The notes under the pieces are model-generated. The model saw nothing but the letters and a program-made list of their open reading frames with translations, searched no databases and was not told the origin of the DNA. Of a stretch of DNA of 64,000 nucleotides, positions 29,629 through 39,737 are shown one piece after another. Source of the stretch: Saccharina japonica (Eukaryota > Sar > Phaeophyceae > Laminariales > Laminariaceae); contig MEHQ01004197.1 in NCBI GenBank assembly GCA_008828725.1, positions 69,257 to 133,256 on the forward strand. Direction: 5' to 3'. The number at the start of each line of letters is the position of its first letter. The stretch's first letter is position 1. A program made the position numbers and the translations under genes.

Positions 29629-29905
29629 TGCATGCATGGCCGCTAGTCGTATCGACATAGACTCTCGCATCCCTACAATGCCGGGACGGAGACATGCGGG
29701 TTGTTCACCGACCGCAGCATTGCTGCCGCGGGCCTGATTGGGGATCGCAGAGGGGGCTGCATCATAGAGGTGACATGTCGTGCACGGCCGTAGTCGTATG
29801 ACCATAGACCCTCGCATCCCTACAATGCCGGGACGGAGCACGTTGGGTTTTCACCAACCAGGCAGACATTGCTTGCACCAAGCGCAAAGCCCCGTGAGGT
29901 ATTGG
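29615..29905 (+). repeat. Two G-run-flanked repeats in tandem
   Basis: Unit 1 (about 29618-29730) has CATGGCCGCTAGTCGTATCG, CCCTACAATGCCGGGACGG and TTGTTCACCGACC. Unit 2 (about 29770-29905) has ATGTCGTGCACGGCCGTAG, CCCTACAATGCCGGGACGG, TTTTCACCAACCAGGCAG and TTGCACCAAGCGCAAAG. A third, truncated unit is at 30318-30356. Confidence 0.7.
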
Positions 29906-30767
29906 GCGAGTCGCATGGAGGGTGAGCTGCATCCTGCTAAGAACCGCCTCTGAGGCGGACTTGCATATGGACGACAGCTCCAATGAATTGAATTTATTTC
30001 TGGTGTGGCCACTTCCGGAGACAGCAATGGGTTACTATGTACTGCCTCGCGGTGCCTTACCATATCACACTACGTGATACGATCATTCCCCTTGTGCGGA
30101 GCAAGGTTCTCACCCCGCACAAATGATCTACTACAAGACCGCCAGCCTTGGTGACCGCCAAAAAACAAAAGGACCCTGGTTGTCTAGCTCACGCAGCGAG
30201 GGCGTGTTTTACAGCGTCGTTGCCAACCGACGCCAACCCAACCTATATAATATATATATATATTATATATTTATGCTTGCAGAGCGGACTTGCATAGGGA
30301 CGCTCAACGAGGGTGGGGGGGGGTACTCATGCCGTGCACGGCCGTAGTCGTATGACCACGAGGGCTGGTGAGTGGGGGGGCTGGTGTTGTCGTCTGTGTG
30401 TGTGAATCGGTGTTACACATGAACTACTGTCTGTCACTGCTGTGTCTGTACTTGGTGCAGGTGGCGTTCCAAACAATTTTTTGACGGACTGTTGCCTCAC
30501 GCCACAGTGCTATGTTGGCATATTGCGCGTGTCTTATTCGGTTGTATGTTTAGCCTACGAGAGAAGCATAACCAAAGCGAACGGCTGGTTGCGCAAACAC
30601 GTTTATAGTCATTCTTTCGCAGCGGCATCAGTCCCACGTCGCTGAAATGGATGAGTAAGTATGTTCATTGCCATGATCGGGTAAGGACTTAGTATTTAGG
30701 ATACACCGTTCTGTATATGTACCATAAAACCATATGTACTATGGGTATGAGGTAATAACTATTATTA
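29906..30767. other. Unassigned sequence
   Basis: Contains a TATA-rich stretch at 30245-30270 and the truncated G-run-flanked repeat at 30318. No gene recognised. Confidence 0.35.
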
Positions 30768-31391
30768 GGGCAGCGGCCAAAAAAAGTATACCTCGGTCCG
30801 TTTGCGGCCAAAATCAGGTACATACTTAAAACAAGTAAAAACGCACTCCACGTGCCCTGCCATTGGTCCAAAACTCGTTGTACCGGTTTTTGCCTCTTCT
30901 AAAACCCAGGTATACCTGATTTTGTCTACTCTGCTTGACTTTCACCTTTTTTTTGTCGTTTTTAAGCCAATCAGAGGCCCTTCATAGTTCCACCCTATGC
31001 CCCCTATACAAATGCCGACGTACGCGGAGACCCCCTCCTCCCTTCGCACCTCGCACCACACGCCACTCGAGCGACACACATATCTGCCTGCACACCTCCG
31101 CCGAAATAATACGACATAGAAGGCTCCCCTTCGGGATCGTGGTTGACTTGGAATACCAGGGGTGTCGCAAGCTGAGAAGGGAGAATACAGCAGAAGGCGT
31201 TCGTTCCTCGTACTATTAATAGCAGCTACTCGTATACGTAGCCACCGGGCGAGCACGAATAACATGAAAAAACTCTACTTTGCGTTGCAAGGAACGGCAG
31301 GTTCGTGGGGTGCGTTTTAAACTTGATTTTAGTATGTACCTGTTTTTGGCCCCGAACGGACCAGGTGTACCTGTTTTTGGCCGCTGCCCTA
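30766..31391. mobile_element. TIR DNA element, 622 bp, TA target site
   Basis: The element (30768-31389) has imperfect inverted ends of about 58 bp starting GGGCAGCGGCCAAAAA and containing repeated GGCCAAAAACAGGTAC-like motifs. TA stands on both sides. Ends this long with TA suggest Tc1/mariner or a related superfamily. The flanks TTA/TAA also allow a Harbinger-type 3-bp site. The interior has no transposase-like frame, so it is non-autonomous. Confidence 0.7.
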
Positions 31392-31459
31392 AATATAGGG
31401 AAACATATATATATATTTCGTGTACGGTAGGTTCTAATTACTATATTCCACCGTAATAG

Positions 31460-31578
31460 TAATACGGGGAACCATAGTAAACAAAACCCTTATATTGTTA
31501 GTAAAAATAGGTAAACATATAGGTTTTTGTGTGTATCGTAGATCCTATTTACTAGTGTTTACTATGGCCCCCCGTAAA
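31460..31578. mobile_element. MITE-3 copy
   Basis: The ends are TAATACGGGGAACCATAG and, inverted, TTACGGGGGGCCATAG. The interior block ATATAGGTTTTTGTGTG is followed by CGTAGATCC. Confidence 0.7.
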
Positions 31579-32115
31579 AGTACATAGTACTGTGGTATAC
31601 TAATAATACTATTAAATAGAAATGCCCACACATGGTATTATGAACAGCCAAAGGGGCACACACAGACAGGGCGTCGTTTCCTTACTATGCTATTATACTT
31701 CGTATATGCGTGCCAGTTGCCAGGATCACCTGGTATTTACCGGGCATTCCTTCATCTGCTGCTCGGTATTCACTGTTCTTGCTCTGCATCGCCCATGCCA
31801 AATGGGCATACGACATAATGTACCTGGAACATTACGCAGTTTTAGTACTGTACATCGAAGCATGCCCACAACCATCACCGCGCAGGGTGCTGTATTTGAA
31901 TGTGCTACACATTTGTATGTGCTACATGCGCATTTGCATGTGCTACATGCGCTTTTGCATGTGCTATACGCGCATTTGCATGAGTTGTAATCATACACAT
32001 AAATGTATGGGTCGTCGAGTGTTTGAAAACTTACAGGGAGCGGCGTTTGTTTGCGTCTGTTCACGTGTAGAGCGACCAGAAGCAGTGCCAACATTGTTGA
32101 TGTCACAGGTATGGT
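31579..32115. other. Unassigned, with a short (TTTGCATGTGCTACATGCGC)-type repeat
   Basis: At 31908-31982 a roughly 24-bp unit (CATTTGCATGTGCTACATGC) is repeated about three times. Otherwise nothing recognised. Confidence 0.4.
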
Positions 32116-32665
32116 AAAAGGGGTGTAGCTACGCTGCTACAGTGCGGTAAGTGGGCTAGAGCCATGCTGCTACAGTGCTGTAAGGGGCTAGAGCCATGCT
32201 ACTGCAGTGCTGTAAAGGGCTAGAACCATGCTGCTACAGTGCGGTAAGGGGATAGAGCCATGCCACTACAGTGTGGTAATGAGCTATAACTATACTAAAA
32301 CTGTGCGGTAAGGGGCTAGAGCTGTGCCCCCACAGTGCGGTTAGGGGCTTTACATGCTACTATAATCAGTGCGGCAAGGCGCTAGAACCTTGCTGTTACA
32401 GTGCGGTAAGGGGCTAGAGTCATGCCACCACAATGCGGTAAGGGACGAGAGCTATGCTATCACAGTGCCATAATGAGCTAGATGCATGCCTTTACAGTGC
32501 GGTAAGGGGCTAGAGCCATGCCACCACAGTGCGGTAAGGGACCAGAGCTATGCTATCACAGTGCCATAAGGGGCTAAATACATGCCTTTACAGTGCAGTG
32601 AGGGGCTAGAGCCATGCCAGCACAGTGCGGTAAGGGGGGTAGAGCTACGAATGCCACCACAGCGC
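32116..32665. repeat. 32-bp minisatellite, about 17 units
   Basis: The consensus unit contains GGGGCTAGAGCCATG and CTACAGTGCGGTAA. Units vary by substitution. Between about 32413 and 32604 a three-unit block of 96 bp (CCACCACA, CTATCACA, CCTTTACA variants in that order) is itself repeated twice, a higher-order pattern. Confidence 0.85.
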
Positions 32666-33143
32666 GGGAGAGGGGACACTTTTGGGACCGGCATTTTCTG
32701 GCTGGCGGGGCTTCCTCCTCAACTGAGAGAAGCTACTTACGTACGTACTCGTACCCAAGATATTTGCAATCCAGTCCCCTTTCTTCGTGTGTAACTTTTT
32801 CTTTCGTTTTTTTTCGGTGTGTGCGAACATTTCTTCTCGAAGAAAGTTCAGTTTCTGGGTGATACACGACAGTAACAGCAGTATATACACTACACTACAG
32901 TAATATACACTGTAGATCAACTTGTATATGGTGTAGAGCTCCTCATATGTTCGAAACGTGGCGAGGAAACACGGGTATATATATATACCCTCCCTATCTA
33001 TGCCGTACGTAGCTGGGCGTGTGGTCGCGGTGGTACTCACGCATCAATAATACACCGGAATACGTTTGCATGGTTGGAAGAAAATCTACTGTTGTAGCTG
33101 CGAAGGTCAGGGGCCTGCAGCTTTATTTGCTCTCTGTGCCTCG
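32666..33143. other. Unassigned sequence
   Basis: TACGTACGTACTCGTAC palindrome at about 32738; (TA)n at 32975. No gene recognised. Confidence 0.35.
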
Positions 33144-33270
33144 CTACTACGGGGGACCATATAGTAAATAGGACCAAATATTGGTAGTAAAAATAGGCAA
33201 ACATGTAGGTTTTTGAGTGTATATCGTAGGTCCTATTTACTAGTATTTACTATGGTCCCCTGTCATAGTA
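33144..33270. mobile_element. MITE-3 copy
   Basis: The ends are CTACTACGGGGGACCATA and, inverted, CTACTATGACAGGGGACCAT. The interior has CATGTAGGTTTTTGAG and CGTAGGTCCTATTTAC. Confidence 0.7.
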
Positions 33271-33577
33271 GTGGCGACAACCTGCTGAAGTAACACAACA
33301 ATATTGAGAGTGGAATATGCCAACCCGAGAAGCGGTACCGCTGTTGGTGTTGACGGAGGGGGTTACTTCTGGGGCCTCTGTCCAAAGCGGATCAAAGCCA
33401 CTCGCCGCGTGACTGTCTAAACAACATACATCTATACATGCATACGTAACGTGTTTCTTTGCCGTCTTGAGCTCTCGGGATTTTCGGTTTTTGCGCGATT
33501 CGCACGGCCATGGCGGGTTGGATCGTTGGTGTTAAACCTGCGCCAACAGGCACATAGCTTTGCACCTCGGGCAGATG

Positions 33578-33866
33578 GTGATTTAGGTCATCTACAGACA
33601 GATCCTGATCTAGATCATCTACAGATATATCATGATCTACAGGTAGATCATCTACAGATAGATAATGATTTAGATCATCTACAGGTGGATCATGATTTGC
33701 TGTAGACCACCTACATATTATATGTATCATGATATATATCTACAGATCATATCATGATCTAGATCCTCTACTCGTATATATAGATCATGATCTAGATCAT
33801 CTACAGATATATCATGATCTAGATCATCTACACATAATATCATGATCTAGATCGTCTCCTGAATTT
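33578..33866. repeat. GATC-rich minisatellite
   Basis: Irregular units of about 18-36 bp built from ATGATCTAGATCATC and TACAGATATATC. The palindromes TGATCTAGATCA recur. The Asp/His/Leu frame across it is a by-product. A short GATCTAGATCATCTAG echo occurs at about 57817-57836. Confidence 0.8.
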
Positions 33867-34316
33867 CCTCACCCGCCGCTGTTACGTAGAGGATTTGTTT
33901 GTGCAGGATCTGCACCGTACATATCCAACCCAGGAAACATACGCGCTAGATCACATGCGGACCCGTATATACGTATGTATGTACACGGATCCCACCCCGG
34001 CAGCATGAACGAGCTAAATCATAGCTACAATATACCTGGTAGTGACTAGACTTGCCCTACGACAGGGGTATATGCTGTAGCACAGGGCTAGAGTATCGTC
34101 GAAATGTCAATTTGTGTTCTGCAATATTCTTAAGATATTCATTGTGTAACTTAAGGCCGCGGGGTGGTTCATCGAGTTGCACTTTCCATAGCATTTTGGC
34201 GTGTATCAAGCTGCTCTAGTGAGGAGCCACAAACGAAAAAAGGAGGTACACCTTTGTCGTGCCGTAGCATACCTCAATAGGTCTGTCTGCCTTGAAATAT
34301 CGAAATCATCAAGTGG
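33867..34316. other. Unassigned sequence
   Basis: The start (CGCCGCTGTTACG to GCAGGATCTGCAC) resembles 57840-57880, so a diverged dispersed repeat is likely. Otherwise nothing recognised. Confidence 0.35.
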
Positions 34317-34575
34317 GTGTGATCTGTATGATCTGCATGGTCTGCATGATCTGTATGATCTGTATGATATGTGTGATCTGTATGGTCTGTATGATCTGCA
34401 TGATTAGTATGATCTGTATGATATGTGTGATATGTATGGTCTGTATGATCTGCATGATTAGTATGATCTGTATGATCTGTATGATATGTGTGCTATGTAT
34501 GATCTCTGTATGATCTGTACGATCTGTATGGTCCCGTGTGATCTATATGATTTGTATGGTCTGTATGCTCCGTTC
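34317..34575. repeat. 10-bp minisatellite (GATCTGTAT type)
   Basis: About 25 units of TGATCTGTAT, GGTCTGTAT and TGATATGTG, with a higher-order duplication (GGTCTGTATGATCTGCATG repeated about 60 bp apart). Frames of Met/Ile/Cys are artefacts. Confidence 0.85.
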
Positions 34576-34764
34576 GAGGTGTGCATAGTGCATAGTTTAA
34601 AGCCTGTTTTGTGAGCGAGGTACGCAGAGCCAATTGCTTGCCGCAAGTGGCCTAAGCCTTGTTGTGAAAACATCAGGGTACCCCCCCCCCCGCGTTGGGG
34701 GTAAATCATAGTCATCATCTGGCCTACTTAGTGGCGAGGGGAGTGCCCCGAAGATCAATACGAC

Positions 34765-35010
34765 AGCAAATCCCACGGTAGGGGCGCAGCAGAATTTTCT
34801 GAGCTCCTCGCATGAGGAGCTCGATACCTCACCCGAAACATGACTTCGGAAACATTCGTTCGCGCAACTCCACCAACAATTTCAATGCGGTAGTTCAAAA
34901 ACAAACATACCAGTAAACCATCAATAGTATCGGGGTGGTTACTCACCAGAGGAGCTCAACCGGTCAGAAAGTATGGAGCCAGAAATTGGTACCCCTACCG
35001 TGGGATTGCT
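34765..35010. mobile_element. MITE-4 (TCCCACGGTAGGGG ends), 246 bp
   Basis: The inverted ends are AGCAAATCCCACGGTAGGGG and AGCAATCCCACGGTAGGGG. Subterminal TTTTCTGAGCTCCTCGC and GAGGAGCTC strings resemble those of MITE-1, and the length is the same. MITE-1 and MITE-4 are probably related subfamilies. No transposase. Confidence 0.7.
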
Positions 35011-35154
35011 CTTCAACGAACCCGAAGGTACATATTATGTTGGTTATACTTCGTATAGCATAGTGCACTGGCCTGCTTACGTAGTCGCGTGACTAAGTAG
35101 AGGCCAGCTGACTGTGCTATAACCAACACCCCCCTTTCTATGGATGCCTGTTCG

Positions 35155-35300
35155 CGCCTGTCGGGGGGCTTTTTAGGGGTGTCTCATGGGATACCTACGG
35201 GGGATCCCATGGAGCCCCCATGGGCGACCTATGGGTTTAGAGTGGTGGCCCACAGGTGGCCCATGGGCTACCCTTGGGAGACCCACCGCAGGTGGCGGGA
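35155..35300. repeat. CCCATGGG-rich degenerate satellite, first block
   Basis: Units such as GGGATCCCATGGAGCCCCC and GGCCCATGGGCTACCC recur every 12-18 bp. It is separated from its larger continuation (35840-36725) by an interval of MITE-like sequence. Confidence 0.7.
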
Positions 35301-35345
35301 CCCCCCCCCCCTGTTGCAAAATGTGGGCAAAAACTAAAAATCCAT

Positions 35346-35834
35346 GTGTAGACATTTGAACAGTGTGGCACACCATTAGGCGTACCGAATTGACACATGA
35401 TTGGGTTTGCTACATTGTTGTGGGACTCATCCCACGGTATACCATATACTGGTAGGGGTTGCAGTTATTTTTTGCCTTTTGAGGCGACTGCTTTTTTTTC
35501 TGATTATTAGTGTATCCCTCAAGTGAGCAACTACCAGTGTGCACGACACTTTTACGAGTGTGTCTGTTTTAGACTACAGCCACGCATAGAATGGTTGATT
35601 GGTCGGGTTTGGCGTGAACAAACGTTTATTGGAAATCATGTTTCGGGTGACTTGCTACCAGTATTATTGAGCTTCTCATGCGAGGAGAGCTCAGCAATTA
35701 AGGCGCCGCCCTTACAAGGTGTGGCATTTACTCGTGGGGACATTAGACAATGCAGCAAACCCCACAGGGCGTCGACTGCTTCTCACTCTGATACTATACG
35801 CCTAATGGTGTGCTGCATTGTTTAATGTCCCCAC
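35346..35834. mobile_element. GTGGGGACATT MITEs inside the CCATGG satellite
   Basis: A 101-bp element at 35734-35834 has ends GTGGGGACATTAGACAATGC and GTGGGGACATTAAACAATGC. A diverged relative in reverse lies at about 35346-35432 (ACACCATTAGGCGTA, TTTGCTACATTGTTGTGGG). A third is at 37105-37205. Between the first two is DNA with MITE-1-like end strings (CCCTCAAGTGAG, GAGCTTCTCATGCGAGGAG). Confidence 0.6.
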
Positions 35835-35839
35835 AAGGG

Positions 35840-36725
35840 GGGGATGGTCCCGGTCACCTGTCTGTGTACTGCTGTAGGCGACCCATCCACGGACGACCCA
35901 TGAGCCACCACTACAAAACAGTGGCAAACCCACGGGCGGCCCACGAGTGACCCGTGCGCCGACCCTCTAAACTCACGGGCTACCCATGGGCTAGGCAGGG
36001 GCGAGCCGTGGGCCACTACCAAAAATCCGTGGGCTATATACTCGTGGGCGACCCGCGGGCCAACCGGCTACCCACGGGTTACCCATGGAAGGTCCATGGG
36101 ATATCCATGAGATACCCGTGGGCTACTCATGGACCAGCACTCTAAACTCATGGGCTAGAAATGATCTATCCATTGGCCAGAACTCTGCAATCATGGGCCA
36201 CCTGTAGATTACTAATATGTTACCCATGGGACGAGGCATGAGGCATCTTAAGAGCTCATGGGCGACCCGTGGGCGACTCATTGACCATGATGATCCGAAA
36301 TCCAAAATAGGTTACCCGTGAGCGATCCATGGGTCGCCAATTTCCAGGCATTTACTAGCCATGGATGACCTCCATATGTGACACATGGGCGAGCTATCGG
36401 CCAGCGCTTCGAACTCGTGGGCTGCCCATAGACCAGCCGTTTAACTCACATGCGCTACTTATGGGCTATCCATAGGTGACCCATAGACGCACTCATGGGC
36501 CAGCCCACTAAATTCATCGGCTATCCGCGGGGTAGCCCACCGGTATAGCCCATGGGTAGTCCACCGGTACAACCGATGGGCAGCTCATGGGTAGCCCATG
36601 AGGTGCTAGTGGTGGCCGGTGGGCCTCCCATGCATGGTTCGTCCATGAGTTGCTCATGGGTCGATGGGAGACCCATGAATCACCCATGGATCGCCCATGA
36701 CAGTGTGTCCTATGAGAGTCCTATG
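35840..36725. repeat. CCCATGGG-rich degenerate satellite, main block
   Basis: Some 60 loosely periodic units of 10-18 bp around (C)CCATGGG, with variants ACCCGTGGGC, GCCCACGAG and CTCATGGG. The repeated palindrome gives NcoI-like CCATGG sites every few tens of bases. Open frames on both strands are by-products. Confidence 0.8.
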
Positions 36726-36786
36726 GGGCTTCAGCAAAAAGACATACTCATACTACCCTATCACTGCGGAACATATACTATGCCAG

Positions 36787-36885
36787 GTAGTAACTAGGAC
36801 CAAATGTGCTTAGTAATAACACTGGAATGTATCGGTTTTTGTGTATTTGCTGGGTCTTGATTACTATGGTCCTCCGAAATAGTTC
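36787..36885. mobile_element. MITE-3 copy, diverged
   Basis: AGTAACTAGGACCAAATG at the left, CGGTTTTTGTGTATTTGC inside, and ACTATGGTCCTCCGAAATAG at the right. The left end is weaker than in the other copies. Confidence 0.55.
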
Positions 36886-37104
36886 ATGTTGACAGCGTGG
36901 TGGGTCGGGGGAAGACGGAGCGTACACAAGTGACGCTGCTGCAGCGCAAGAACTGCAGCAACGCACACACACGCACGCAAAACATCCCAAACACACCATG
37001 AGAACCTCTCAGGCCTCGCGATCGACATCTCTGCCAACATGAGCACACAGGCACGTGACCGGCATCCCCTCCTTGCAACAATGTGGGCGCGAAACAAATA
37101 TTTG

Positions 37105-37205
37105 TGGAGACATTGAGCAGTCTCTATAGCAAACCCCACTCGGCACTGACAAGCTCTCAACTCGGTGCGCCTAATATTGGTGTGCTACATTGTCCGACGT
37201 CGCAC
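37105..37205. mobile_element. GTGGGGACATT MITE, diverged copy
   Basis: GTGGAGACATTGAGCAGTC at the left and GGTGTGCTACATTGTCCGAC at the right, with AGCAAACCCCACTCGGC and GCGCCTAATATTGGTGTG inside, matching 35734-35834. Confidence 0.6.
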
Positions 37206-37351
37206 TTACCCTTGCCGAAATATCCCCTTTGCCCATTCCCATGCTGTGACTCTTTACGTGGGACGGCACGTCAAATGGCGATTAACCTGTCGAGATAATT
37301 GGTGTCGTGCGTTGCTTTTTCTGAGGCTAAGAGAAGGATAATGCCTGTCCC

Positions 37352-37732
37352 GTGAACGACCAGCTGCCGCTCGACAAAGCCCCCGGAACTCCTGTTCGTG
37401 GGCTTGTCGGGGAAGAGCCTCCCGCCGGCTGGCGGGCTGGCGGGTCCGAATACCTCATGATGATCGCGGAAGGCCTTTCGTGGTCTGGGTGGACTTATTT
37501 CCTCAAGAAGTCCGACGTTACGGCTGTTTTAGCAAGTTTCCTAGCTGATGCCCGTGTGCAGGGCACCCCGTTTACCGTGACGTGTGTGCGCTCGGACCAT
37601 GGCACCGATTTCACGAATCAGGAGTTCGTGTCACTGCTGAATTACCATGGTATTCGCCGCGAGTGCACGCCCGCCGACTCTCCGAAGCACGACGGCGCGG
37701 TCAAGCGTCACATTGCTGTGATACAGAGCTGA
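37352..37732 (+). pseudogene. Fossil Ty1/copia-type integrase fragment
   Basis: A partial integrase core is recognisable from its order of motifs (a WTYFLKKSDV segment, CVRSDHGTDFTNQEF, then a TPADSPK-type motif), which is the pattern of LTR retrotransposon integrases of the Ty1/copia kind. Only this part of the polyprotein is present; capsid, protease, reverse transcriptase and LTRs were not found nearby. It is a broken fragment, and the missing remainder suggests an old insertion. Confidence 0.75.
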
Positions 37733-38169
37733 ACTACTCGAATCATACGTACACACATATACTTTGAGAAAAAAAATGACATGGTGAGAAGGAAGGAGTA
37801 AGAGGACAGCAAGCAAACGGAGTAGACAGACTAGCTCTCAACCTGGAAGTACAGTGTAGGTACAGGAGGGAGTTCGTGTAGAGGGAGCTCTTTTTGTTTC
37901 TTCCGCGGTTTTCTTCTTTCGCAGTGCTACTACTATGAGCGATCAACGTTGAAGCTCTTTCATCCTACACATTGTCGGAAGGCGGTAGGTAAGGGTGCCA
38001 ATTTTGGCTTCAATGTTTTCTGACCGAGTGCGCCCCTCAAGTGAGTTACTGCCGGGCAGCATGGTACTTTTACTATACCTTAATAGTAGTGTACTATTAG
38101 TACGGTGTATCAGTGATAGAGGACTACGTGCGCCTATATAGCGCATATTAAAATATGTACTACGTATCG
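37733..38169. other. Unassigned sequence
   Basis: Contains the short repeat GATCAACGTTGAAGCTCTTT...CACATTGTCGGA (about 37940-37980) also seen at 14729-14767. Nothing else recognised. Confidence 0.35.
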
Positions 38170-38275
38170 TTCAGGCCGTATAGTCCGTTGGGCTATACAG
38201 CTACAAGATTTTAGAACCAAAATCACCCACCCGATCTAAGCCTTATAACACTCCCTCCCTCCCTTCAGAACAGCG
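38170..38275 (-). mobile_element. SINE-B head, reverse
   Basis: The minus strand reads GAGTGTTATAAGGCTTAGAT, then TATAGCCCAACGGACTATAC, after a GGGAGGGAGGGAG tract that follows TTCTGAA. The order body end / G-rich run / leader is again conserved. Confidence 0.55.
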
Positions 38276-38327
38276 GGGTATTCGGTCTTCCTACTATGGG
38301 GTTGTACGTGCCTGGTCCGTTGATCTG

Positions 38328-38613
38328 GACGCATGCTACGGTAGCGGTAGGTGCACCTTGTTTTTGCTGAGCTCCTCACTTGAGAGGAGCTAGCTCCGTA
38401 ACCCACCAAAAACACACACACAGTTCGGAGGAAAAGAAAAGTGCTATATACCCGATGAACAACCTCATGACCTAATCATGCTAATTATAGTATTCCCTGG
38501 GAAATATTGAAACACAAGAAGACTGAAAGTCGGACGATTTTGGGTTAAGGAGGCTCTGTCGTTCAGAAAACGTTTCAGCCAAAAAGTGCTACCTCTATTA
38601 TCGTAGCACGGGC
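38328..38613 (+). mobile_element. MITE-1 copy, 286 bp
   Basis: Left end GACGCATGCTACGGTAGCGG, subterminal TGCTGAGCTCCTCACTTGAG, empty TTAA site in TTTTGGGTTAAGGAGG, right end CTATTATCGTAGCACGGGC. Confidence 0.75.
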
Positions 38614-38685
38614 TTACTGAGCAAGACCTCTCCCTGTGGGGGCCCGGGAAGAAGAGCGTTTTATGGGCAGGTTCTACAGCAGTGA

Positions 38686-38951
38686 GACGCGTGCTACGAT
38701 AATAGAGGTAGCACTTTTAGGCTGATTTTTTTTCTGAACGAGGGTGTTCCTTAGCCCCAATTCGTCGGCAATTCGTCCTTGTGTTGCACCATTTTTCGTT
38801 TCATACTGTGGCCATGGGATTGATCATCATCGAATCGGGTAAAAACTTTTTAGTTTCCTTCAAAAAACGTATTTTTGGGGTGGGGAATAGAGCTTCTCGC
38901 GTGACAAAACCCCCAGAAAAAACAGGGTGCACCTCTACCGTAGCAAGCGTC
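38686..38951 (-). mobile_element. MITE-1 copy, inverted, 266 bp
   Basis: The ends are GACGCGTGCTACGATAATAG and, at the right, TCTACCGTAGCAAGCGTC. With 38328-38613 it makes an inverted pair separated by about 72 bp. The TTAA site here reads TTAG. Confidence 0.75.
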
Positions 38952-38980
38952 TACTACTACTCCAATCCAATACTACTAAC

Positions 38981-38985
38981 TACTG

Positions 38986-39074
<89 letters not shown>

Positions 39075-39084
39075 GCTACTACTG

Positions 39085-39137
<53 letters not shown>
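38981..39137. repeat. (TAC)n microsatellite
   Basis: About 50 units with a few TGC interruptions. Poly-Thr, poly-Tyr and poly-Leu frames are artefacts. Confidence 0.95.
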
Positions 39138-39300
39138 GTTAAAAGTGATCTCGAATGATATGTACGACTACATATATATCAGGTGCGAATACGAATCTCT
39201 GTAACATGCATAATAGTTACCTCAACTTTACAGCTCGTATCCAACTCTACGGAATACTTACAGCTAGTCAATGGACACGTAGGGTTGTTGCGTCATTGGT

Positions 39301-39375
39301 GTACTACTACTACTACTACTACTACCACTACTACTACTGCTGCTGCTGCTGCTACTACTACTACTACTACTACTC

Positions 39376-39437
<62 letters not shown>
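39301..39437. repeat. (TAC)n microsatellite with TGC block
   Basis: Interrupted by ACC and a run of five TGC. Duplicated at 42382-42518. Confidence 0.95.
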
Positions 39438-39669
39438 GATGATGATGGCCGGGTTGGATGGACAAACAAAGTTCTTCGACGTCATTCATGTTGCGGGTGA
39501 GACATTGGCACGCACACACACATTTACATGTGGGCGCGATTTCAGCGCTCGTTTTCTCGACAACGGTAAGGAAGGGTGGATGCTAAAGGTGAACATTAAA
39601 GTATTTTAGGAAGGCTTTTTCGACCAGGTCTTTCCGAAAACACACCTCCTTAACCTCGCTATTACTACC

Positions 39670-39737
39670 CTGTCCCTAAATATAAGCACCTTTTGTACAT
39701 TATAACTAAATAAAACGGTTCTTATATTTAGGGACAG
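39670..39737. mobile_element. 68-bp palindromic MITE (CTGTCCCTAAATATAAG ends)
   Basis: The inverted ends are CTGTCCCTAAATATAAGCAC and CTGTCCCTAAATATAAGAAC. They resemble the Stowaway type of mariner MITEs known in plants (TCCCTAAATATAAG), but I see no TA flanks, so the assignment is uncertain. Duplicate at 42751-42818. Confidence 0.6.

Noticed and set aside
31702-32117. Repeated His/Leu/Cys-Met frames
   Set aside because: Encoded by the short CATTTGCATGTGCTACATGC repeat; no protein family.
32116-32665. CRISPR array (32-bp repeats)
   Set aside because: Units are directly adjacent without spacers and vary throughout; it is a minisatellite.
36552-36797. 81-aa frame with a repeated His/Gly pattern
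   Set aside because: By-product of the CCCATGGG satellite.
38781-39158. Long Thr/Tyr/Leu-repeat open frames in (TAC)n
   Set aside because: Produced by the trinucleotide repeat; all three frames are open. The same applies to 39155-39500 and 42147-42566.
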